The notes under the pieces are model-generated. The model searched no databases. It saw nothing but the letters and a program-made list of their open reading frames with translations, and was not told the DNA's origin. DNA of 37,626 bases from Candidatus Methylacidiphilales bacterium (GTDB lineage: Bacteria > Verrucomicrobiota > Verrucomicrobiia > Methylacidiphilales > JAAUTS01), in NCBI GenBank assembly GCA_028713655.1, contig JAQTNW010000035.1, positions 1-37,626 of the forward strand, read 5' to 3'. Numbering within the stretch: the stretch's first letter is position 1; each line of letters begins with the position of its first letter. Made by a program: the position numbers and the translations under genes. Of this stretch, positions 32,564 to 37,626 are shown piece after piece.

Positions 32564-32780
32564 CAAGCTTTATCCATTGTTGGTGTATTTTGTGTGTGTA
32601 GATTTTCCTGAATATCAGCCTTCGCACCTGATTACAGACGTTTCCCAGATATCCTCCCGGCGGTCTGCCCGGGTCATGACATGGTAGAAAGCCCAACCAT
32701 ATTCAATCCGCAGTTGTCGCGCCATCGGCTTACCCTGCCATTCGCTTGGTTTCTGTCAAGAATAGTTGACAGACCCCTTT
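32539..32780. mobile_element. 242-bp REP/RAYT-derived element with terminal inverted repeats
   Basis: The 26-base ends (32539-32564, AAAGGGGTCTGTCAACTATT...; 32755-32780) are complementary at 25 of 26 positions. Between them lies the start of a REP-associated tyrosine transposase gene. This is an internally deleted, non-autonomous element inserted at the 3' end of the WaaG-like gene. Confidence 0.8.
32615..32725 (-). pseudogene. REP-associated tyrosine (Y1) transposase, N-terminal remnant
   Basis: From an ATG at 32725 the minus strand reads MARQLRIEYGWAFYHVMTRA then DRREDIW, closely matching the start of RAYT/TnpA-REP transposases (M-x-R-x-L-R-I-E ... YHV-x-x-R-x-x-R-R-E-x-I). The match ends after about 27 residues, and a stop follows at codon 37; the HUH and tyrosine motifs are missing. 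Normal proteins are 150-250 residues, so this is a remnant. Confidence 0.8.
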
Positions 32781-32828
32781 CCCTTACGCTTGTCAGGGGG
32801 ATAAATGCAGCACCAACGCAATCCAAAA
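32781..32828. repeat. right arm of 24-bp inverted repeat (32789-32812) and short gap
   Basis: Holds the inverted copy of the 31181-31204 repeat, directly before the end of typA. Confidence 0.75.
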
Positions 32829-34655
32829 TCAAACCTTGCTGCCGGCGCGGCGTCGCGCCGTTGAGCCCAGGAATTTCTTGCGCATCCTCAGGGTCTGCGG
32901 CGTGATCTCCAGATATTCGTCAGGCCCGATGTATTCCAGTGCCCGTTCCAAACTCATTTTGAGCGGCGTGCTGAGCTGGATTCCCTTGCCATCGCCCTGC
33001 GAGCGCATGTTGGTCAGATGCTTGGCTTTGCAGGGATTGGCCAGCATGTCGTCCGGCCGCGAATTTTCCCCGAAAACCATCCCCTCGTAAATCTGTTCGC
33101 CCGGCCCCACAAACAACTTCAACCGTTCCTGCAGCAGATTCAGCGCATAGGCGGTGGTTTCACCCGCCTCCATGGCAATCGCCACGCCGTTGGCACGGCT
33201 GCGGATATCGCCCTTGAACGGCCCGTATTCCTTGAACAAATGGCTCATGATGCCCATGCCCTTTGTCAAATTCAGCAGGTCGGTTTCAAACCCGATCAAT
33301 CCGCGCGTCGGGATCACGGCCTCCAGCAAAACCGACTTCGCCTGGTGCTTCATATCGACGGTTTCGCCCTTGCGCTCCGCCAGGTTTTGCAGGACATCGC
33401 CCAGGTTTTCCGAGGGCACATCCACATAAAGCATTTCGTAAGGCTCCAGCACGTTGCCATTGATGTCCTTTTGCAGGATCACTTCCGGCCGCGAAACCAT
33501 GACTTCAAATCCTTCGCGGCGCATCTGCTCCACCAGGACGGCGATTTGCATTTCGCCGCGGGCGCTGACGATAAAGCAGCCCGCCACATCGGTTTCCTTG
33601 AAACTCAGGCTGACGTTGGTGCGCGTTTCCTTGACGAGCCGTTCCATGACATGGCGCGCGGTCAGGTATTTGCCTTCCTTGCCGGCCAGCGGGGAATCAT
33701 TGACCACAAACTGCATCTGGATCGTGGGCGGATCGATGGCCATGAAAGGAAGCGGTTCGCGGTCTTCGCGGTCCGTGACGGTTTCGCCGATGAAAACGTT
33801 TTCCAGCCCGGACAACCCGATGATGGTCCCGGCCGTGGCTTCCTCGACCTCGATCTGCTGGAGTCCGTTGTAGGAAAAAATCTTGGTGACTTTGCCCTTT
33901 TCCTTGTCGCCATTTCCATGCAGGCAAACCACCGGATCGCCAACTCGTACTTTGCCGCCGAGGATTTTCCCATAGGCGATACGCCCGACGTAATCGCTGT
34001 AATCCAGGTTCGCCACAAGCATTTGGAAATGGGCGTCCAGATCAGCCGCCGGCGGAGGCACGTGCGATACGATGGTTTCATACAGCGCCTGCATTCCCTG
34101 GGCGCGCATTTCATCCGTCACCGAGCCTTTCCACTCTTTCGTGGCAAAGCCTTCCTTGGCGGACCCATATAGAACGGGGAAGTCGAGCTGTTCATCCGTG
34201 GCGTTGAGTTCCAAAAACAGCTCGAATATCATGTCAAGGACCGCATGGGGGCGGGAATTTTCACGGTCCACCTTGTTGATAAACACCATCGGGCGCAATT
34301 TGGCTTCCAACGCTTTTCTCAACACAAATTTGGTCTGCGCCTGCGGCCCGTCAAAGGCGTCCACGACAAGCATCACGCAATCGATCATCCGCATGATGCG
34401 CTCAACCTCGCCTCCGAAGTCGGCGTGGCCCGGGGTATCGACAATGTTGATGTGATACTCGTGCCATTTGAAGCTGGCGTTTTTCGCCCGGATGGTAATG
34501 CCTTTTTCTTTTTCAAGGTCCATGGAATCCATCACGCGTTCAACCACGGCCTGATTGCTCCGGAACGTGCCGGATTGGCGCAGTAATTGGTCCACCAAGG
34601 TTGTTTTACCGTGGTCGATGTGGGCGATAATGGCGATATTCCGGATGTGTTGCAT
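32829..34655 (-). CDS. typA: ribosome-associated GTPase BipA/TypA
   Basis: A translational GTPase that helps 50S assembly and growth under cold or stress. The 608-residue protein has the G1 motif [16 protein letters not shown]3 [16 protein letters not shown]4 [10 protein letters not shown], the EF-G-like domains III and V, and the BipA C-terminal domain with [26 protein letters not shown] and the tail [17 protein letters not shown]. Length is normal. A GTTCCC-CTACC-GGGAAC hairpin ends six bases before the ATG, and its 3' arm is the only Shine-Dalgarno-like sequence, so ribosome access could depend on its melting (inference). Confidence 0.97.
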   Translation of the reverse strand: MQHIRNIAIIAHIDHGKTTLVDQLLRQSGTFRSNQAVVERVMDSMDLEKEKGITIRAKNASFKWHEYHINIVDTPGHADFGGEVERIMRMIDCVMLVVDAFDGPQAQTKFVLRKALEAKLRPMVFINKVDRENSRPHAVLDMIFELFLELNATDEQLDFPVLYGSAKEGFATKEWKGSVTDEMRAQGMQALYETIVSHVPPPAADLDAHFQMLVANLDYSDYVGRIAYGKILGGKVRVGDPVVCLHGNGDKEKGKVTKIFSYNGLQQIEVEEATAGTIIGLSGLENVFIGETVTDREDREPLPFMAIDPPTIQMQFVVNDSPLAGKEGKYLTARHVMERLVKETRTNVSLSFKETDVAGCFIVSARGEMQIAVLVEQMRREGFEVMVSRPEVILQKDINGNVLEPYEMLYVDVPSENLGDVLQNLAERKGETVDMKHQAKSVLLEAVIPTRGLIGFETDLLNLTKGMGIMSHLFKEYGPFKGDIRSRANGVAIAMEAGETTAYALNLLQERLKLFVGPGEQIYEGMVFGENSRPDDMLANPCKAKHLTNMRSQGDGKGIQLSTPLKMSLERALEYIGPDEYLEITPQTLRMRKKFLGSTARRRAGSKV

Positions 34656-34661
34656 AGCGTT

Positions 34662-34678
34662 GTTCCCGGTAGGGGAAC
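34662..34678 (-). promoter_or_regulatory. hairpin in the typA leader covering the ribosome-binding site
   Basis: A 6-bp stem (GTTCCC/GGGAAC) with a five-base loop on the minus strand directly before the typA start. The GGGAA of the 3' arm would be the ribosome-binding site. Candidate temperature-sensitive or translational control element; short stem, so modest confidence. Confidence 0.35.
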
Positions 34679-34735
34679 ATACGGTCTAGCAGGGTCTGGA
34701 GTTTCGGCAACCCCGAAAGCGCGGCGCGGGCATCT

Positions 34736-35626
34736 TTAATAAACGATCGAAACGGGGGCGCCGGCGCGCACTTTGAGAATTTCCGCGGCTGGCTTTTCCC
34801 TGAAGCTCAGCTCAAAATTATCTTCACTGTTGAAAATGGCAAACAGCCGGTCCTCAGGGCCGTTGGCATAGGTTTTGACCACCGGCAATGACGAAACCTT
34901 TCCATCCATGCTGACTTTGACCAATTTCCCGGTCGGGTCTTGTTCAAAGAGCTTTCGCGGAACGTTTGTGATTACATTGCCATAATGGTCGATATGCACA
35001 ACATGCGCGGTAATCTTCGTACCCAGCCGTGTGGCGGAGTCCAGTTTCAGGCGTGTAACCGTTTTCAGCGGCGGGCCAAAGTTCGACAACGTTTCTCCCG
35101 CCGCCACATGGGCCGCCACCGGGCCGTAAATGTCACGGCCATGAAAGGTTTCAGACACCATGCCGGGGCGGAAGTATTCGGGTTTCGTCAGCTCATAGAC
35201 CGACTCAATTCCCTCCCGCTCCATCACACTGGTAAAGATGCCATTATCGGGGCCGATAAATATCCGCCCTTCCGTAGTCTTTAAAATGATGGCTTTTTGC
35301 TCCGTCCCAACTCCTGGATCCACCACGACCACAAAAATGCTTCCGGGCGCGAAATACCGGGCCGTTTGATCCACCAGATAACTCGCTTCGGGCAGATTAA
35401 AAACAGATATCTCATGGTTGAGATCCTCAATCCGGGCTTGCGGGTAAATCGAATAAATCATCCCCTTCATTTGGGCGACGTACGCGTCCCGGGTTCCGTA
35501 ATCGGTCATAAGTCCGATCAAAGGGTGTTTTCCACTCATGGATGAATCTCCGCAGGCCGTCAAAATGAGCAGCGCCAAGACACCAGTTCCCCGCCTGACC
35601 CAACCGACGTTCTTTGGTTTCGGCAT
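34736..35626 (-). CDS. SAM hydrolase / hydroxide adenosyltransferase family (DUF62), putative lipoprotein
   Basis: The family splits S-adenosylmethionine into adenosine and methionine; halogenase relatives are fluorinase and chlorinase. Typical segments are GLMTDYGTRDAYVAQMKGMI, FVVVVDPGVGTEQKAI, FIGPDNGIFTSV, TFHGRDIYGPVAAHVA and HIDHYGNVITNVP. The first 29 residues (RRGTGVLALLILTAC) make a textbook lipoprotein signal with lipobox L-T-A-C (Cys25), odd for a cytoplasmic SAM enzyme. A second in-frame ATG at 35539 has GGAG eight bases upstream and would give a cytoplasmic form, while the upstream ATG has no such site. Either a periplasmic lipoprotein or two forms are possible. Confidence 0.87.
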   Translation of the reverse strand: MPKPKNVGWVRRGTGVLALLILTACGDSSMSGKHPLIGLMTDYGTRDAYVAQMKGMIYSIYPQARIEDLNHEISVFNLPEASYLVDQTARYFAPGSIFVVVVDPGVGTEQKAIILKTTEGRIFIGPDNGIFTSVMEREGIESVYELTKPEYFRPGMVSETFHGRDIYGPVAAHVAAGETLSNFGPPLKTVTRLKLDSATRLGTKITAHVVHIDHYGNVITNVPRKLFEQDPTGKLVKVSMDGKVSSLPVVKTYANGPEDRLFAIFNSEDNFELSFREKPAAEILKVRAGAPVSIVY

Positions 35627-35858
35627 AAAGATATGTTGGAATATGGTGTGCAGGTCTGAAAATCAGGCCCATGCACCCGGCAAACCCTGGCCACACGGCC
35701 CGGCCCGCCTTCCATTAGAATTTATACACCGGGAAAAAAAATTTGAAAGTTATTCACGGAAAAATGTTACAAATGATTTTTACGCTTTGCTCGACTTCAC
35801 CGTTTCCGTAGCATATCCTACCTATTCTTAAAAGGAATTGAGGCAGAGTTTAGGATTC
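35627..35858. other. divergent promoter gap
   Basis: Separates the SAM-hydrolase-like gene and the FHA gene. TATTCT (about 35824) before the FHA gene is a possible -10, but no good -35 matches. No repeats seen. Confidence 0.35.
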
Positions 35859-36758
35859 ATGACGACAACGCAGTTACCGGAATATTTGCAATTTCACGGC
35901 CAGTCCCGCGACACGGGCCGCTTGGTCGTACAAAGCTCATCCAAAGCGGGTTACATTTATCTTTTGGACGGGGATGTGGTGTATGCCGAGGCAAATCCCC
36001 AAAACGGCATGTTGGCGTTATTTTCATGCATGACCTGGCCTGACACCACCATCCGCTGGGAACCCCGCCAGGTCGCGCCCAAGGTCCAGTTCCACCTCTC
36101 GATTGACGAATTATTGTTCCAATTTGCCCAGCTCGAAGATTCCGGCCAAACCGACCAGGCCGCGCTGATCGGGCTCTTTGCCGAGAATGACAAGAACGGC
36201 GGCGTCCGGCTGATGGATCTGAGCCATTACGCGGTTTCCTTCGAGGTGTTGAACACCACCTTCAAGGGGTTTGAGTTTGTCCTGGAAAAGGAAAATACCC
36301 TGATTGGACGGCTTGATGACTGCGATGTCATCCTTCCCGAAGGCTCGGTCACCGGCCATCATTGCCGCATTGTACTTGATAAGCATTGCGTGCGGATCAT
36401 CGACCTTGGCTCCACCAATGGGACATTCATCAACGGGGAGCTTATCAGCGAACACCTGCTCCAGGTCGGCGACGACTTTCAAATCGGGGCCATTTCACTA
36501 GCATTGCACCTGAGAATGCGCAGAAAAATCGAGGAAGAGGCCGGCTCTCAGCAGGTTTCTTCCCAACCCGCGGCGGTTCCCCAGCAACGGAACCTTCCGC
36601 CCCTCCCCGATTTCAACACCCAAAAGCTCGATCCCAAGCTGCTGCGGAAGCGCACCTCGAAAATAGCAGGCCCCATCACCTGGAAAAACCTGGTCGAGGA
36701 TGAAAAGCGAAAGACTGGAAACACCAGCCTCTTCAGCAAGATGTTCGGAAAGAAATAA
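35859..36758 (+). CDS. DUF4388 (PATAN)-FHA domain protein
   Basis: A 299-residue signalling protein. Residues of about 1-105 are a DUF4388 domain (LPEYLQFHGQSRDTGRLVV, GYIYLLDGDVVYAEA, GMLALFSCMTWPDTTIRW), found in bacterial response-regulator and motility-linked proteins. Residues 130-235 are an FHA domain that binds phospho-threonine (NTLIGRLDDCDVILPEGSVTGHHCRI and DLGSTNGTFING). The tail is Gln/Pro-rich with a basic end. No kinase is seen nearby. ATG 35859 is chosen over TTG 35838. Confidence 0.9.
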   Translation: MTTTQLPEYLQFHGQSRDTGRLVVQSSSKAGYIYLLDGDVVYAEANPQNGMLALFSCMTWPDTTIRWEPRQVAPKVQFHLSIDELLFQFAQLEDSGQTDQAALIGLFAENDKNGGVRLMDLSHYAVSFEVLNTTFKGFEFVLEKENTLIGRLDDCDVILPEGSVTGHHCRIVLDKHCVRIIDLGSTNGTFINGELISEHLLQVGDDFQIGAISLALHLRMRRKIEEEAGSQQVSSQPAAVPQQRNLPPLPDFNTQKLDPKLLRKRTSKIAGPITWKNLVEDEKRKTGNTSLFSKMFGKK

Positions 36759-36760
36759 TG

Positions 36761-36775
36761 CCCGCGACGAACGGG
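36761..36775. terminator. small hairpin between convergent genes
   Basis: CCCG-N7-CGGG followed by TATTTATTCC, between the FHA and PIN gene ends. Weak. Confidence 0.3.
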
Positions 36776-36778
36776 TAT

Positions 36779-37177
36779 TTATTCCTTCAGCAAGCGGAGC
36801 AATTCCGAGGGTGACGCCGCTCGAAGCGGCGAGTGTCGATAGTCTTTAGGGTTCCGGGTGGCGATGGCTTGCGCCCTGAATTCCAAAGCAATAACAACCT
36901 GCATGGCGCCTTCCAGATCATTCATGGGCAAATCAAGCGCCTGGCGCATGTGGTGGGTTCCCACAGGGGGGATTTCAACAAAGGAAACCAAGTCCTTGAT
37001 AAACAACCGGGCGCCTGGATCGCAAAGATAATGGAGATTGGAAAGGGAATGCCAGGCTGCAGCAGCACGACCGGGATGCCTCTCGGCCCAATCCAACAAT
37101 GCAGCCGAAGCTTCGAAGTGAGGTTCGCGACGCAAGGCAACATCAAGAAGAATGTCGCAATCAATGAGAATACGCAT
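36779..37177 (-). CDS. PIN-domain toxin (VapC-like)
   Basis: This 132-residue PIN nuclease has the acidic residues of the family: Asp6, Asp8 and Asp12 region in RILIDCDILLD, the acidic helix NDLEGAMQ and the late Asp in TRNPKDYRHS. VapC toxins cleave tRNA or rRNA when freed from their antitoxin. It follows a ribbon-helix-helix antitoxin gene by 19 bases on the same strand, the usual antitoxin-first order, and is convergent with the FHA gene. Confidence 0.87.
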   Translation of the reverse strand: MRILIDCDILLDVALRREPHFEASAALLDWAERHPGRAAAAWHSLSNLHYLCDPGARLFIKDLVSFVEIPPVGTHHMRQALDLPMNDLEGAMQVVIALEFRAQAIATRNPKDYRHSPLRAASPSELLRLLKE

Positions 37178-37196
37178 GTCGGATGCCGGGCATGGT

Positions 37197-37439
37197 TCAA
37201 ACCATTCCGTATTTGGCGCGCAATTTCACGGATCGGGGGTCTTTCGATGTAGTCGGCTCAAGCTTCCCGCCCCACCTTTTGGAAAAAGGCTGGCCGACTC
37301 TCCGACTCATGACTTCCCCGGCACTTTGGCGCAGCAATTGTTCCACAAGGCCGGACACACTGGTGCCATGCCTGCGGGCAGTTTGTTTGGCCCGGTGCGA
37401 AACCTCCGGATCCAAAGTCAGTGTCACGCGGATTTTCAT
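37197..37439 (-). CDS. ribbon-helix-helix antitoxin
   Basis: The 80-residue protein begins with a ribbon-helix-helix motif (MKIRVTLTLDPEVSHRAKQ then ARRHGTSVSGLVEQLLRQ), like DUF6364-type antitoxins, and has a basic C-terminal part that would wrap the PIN toxin. It is the first gene of the pair. Two ATATGCGT direct repeats lie just upstream and fit an autoregulatory operator. Confidence 0.85.
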   Translation of the reverse strand: MKIRVTLTLDPEVSHRAKQTARRHGTSVSGLVEQLLRQSAGEVMSRRVGQPFSKRWGGKLEPTTSKDPRSVKLRAKYGMV

Positions 37440-37450
37440 ATACTTACTCT

Positions 37451-37470
37451 ATATGCGTATGCATATGCGT
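37451..37470. promoter_or_regulatory. candidate operator of the toxin-antitoxin operon
   Basis: Two ATATGCGT copies at 37451-37458 and 37463-37470, 12 bases apart, with GCATATGC palindromy between. The site ends 12 bases before the antitoxin start and has the size expected for two ribbon-helix-helix dimers. Confidence 0.5.
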
Positions 37471-37569
37471 CAAGCGAATAGACTCTGCGGACGTCACGCT
37501 AGAGCGTATTCATATTAATCAGCCGCTAAAAGGCTGTACAATGCTTGAGGGATTCCGTACAAGATTGGG

Positions 37570-37626
37570 ATGAAATCCTACAGTGCTGATTTACGGGCCA
37601 AGATAGTCAAACGCCGGGAAAAGGGG
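37570..37626 (+). CDS. IS630-family transposase, 5' end only
   Basis: The 19 codons to the window edge read MKSYSADLRAKIVKRREKG, the typical start of IS630-type transposases (M-x-x-Y-S-x-D-L-R-x-K-I-V). The rest lies outside. An upstream terminal repeat could not be identified; AGCC-GCTAAA-AGGCT near 37522-37536 is one palindrome in the gap. Confidence 0.65.
   Translation, partial: MKSYSADLRAKIVKRREKG

Noticed and set aside
33018-34172. 384-codon plus-strand frame
   Set aside because: Antisense to typA; His/Gln/Asp-rich shadow composition.

Overview
The window looks like chromosomal DNA of a Gram-negative bacterium of the PVC group, most likely Verrucomicrobiota. This is inferred from gene content: a giant surface protein with autotransporter-associated beta-strand repeats next to an exosortase, a BlaI/M56-peptidase pair, an LplT-PlsC-Aas fusion, lpxK and many short palindromic intergenic repeats. 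No rRNA, tRNA or CRISPR array was seen. Layout: (1) 1-9129 is a surface and secretion block. A lectin-domain beta-repeat protein runs off the left edge on the minus strand, followed by an exosortase/EpsI protein (minus), a membrane-anchored TPR protein (plus) and a sigma-54-dependent NtrC-type response regulator (plus). (2) 9172-11766 is a compact three-gene minus-strand operon: a BlaI-type repressor, a BlaR1-like M56 membrane peptidase whose outer sensor domain is two BamA-like POTRA repeats, and a small SurA-N-domain protein. A sigma-70-like promoter with a BlaI-like operator over its -10 box precedes it. I read this as a probable undescribed sensor of outer-membrane-protein assembly and consider it the main finding of the window. 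(3) 12045-22462 is mostly core envelope and translation genes: rpsB-tsf, a UDP-glucuronate 4-epimerase, lpxK, the LplT-PlsC-Aas fusion with a decayed adenylation domain, a DUF4013 membrane protein and a class A penicillin-binding protein. (4) 22463-24353 is a repeat-rich island with two small genes and several palindromic elements. (5) 24354-32563 holds envelope sugar and lipid genes: an MGDG-synthase-like glycosyltransferase, a small hypothetical gene, an NDUFA9-type SDR, a 3-TM PnuC/SemiSWEET-like protein, a gmd-rmlB-rmlA operon and a WaaG-like glycosyltransferase. The last gene is flanked by inverted repeats, and its 3' end is formed by the remnant of a REP-associated transposase element. 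(6) 32829-37626 holds typA/bipA, a SAM hydrolase-like putative lipoprotein, a DUF4388-FHA protein, a ribbon-helix-helix/PIN toxin-antitoxin pair and, at the right edge, the first 19 codons of an IS630-type transposase. Working together: lpxK, PBP1A, the acyltransferase, the sugar-nucleotide enzymes and the glycosyltransferases build the lipid A, peptidoglycan, phospholipid and polysaccharide of the envelope. The exosortase and its neighbours probably handle surface proteins, and the POTRA-M56 operon probably monitors the outer-membrane assembly line. Several genes (TPR protein, PBP1A, gmd) have a -10-like box only 6-8 bases before the start codon, suggesting leaderless or near-leaderless transcripts.
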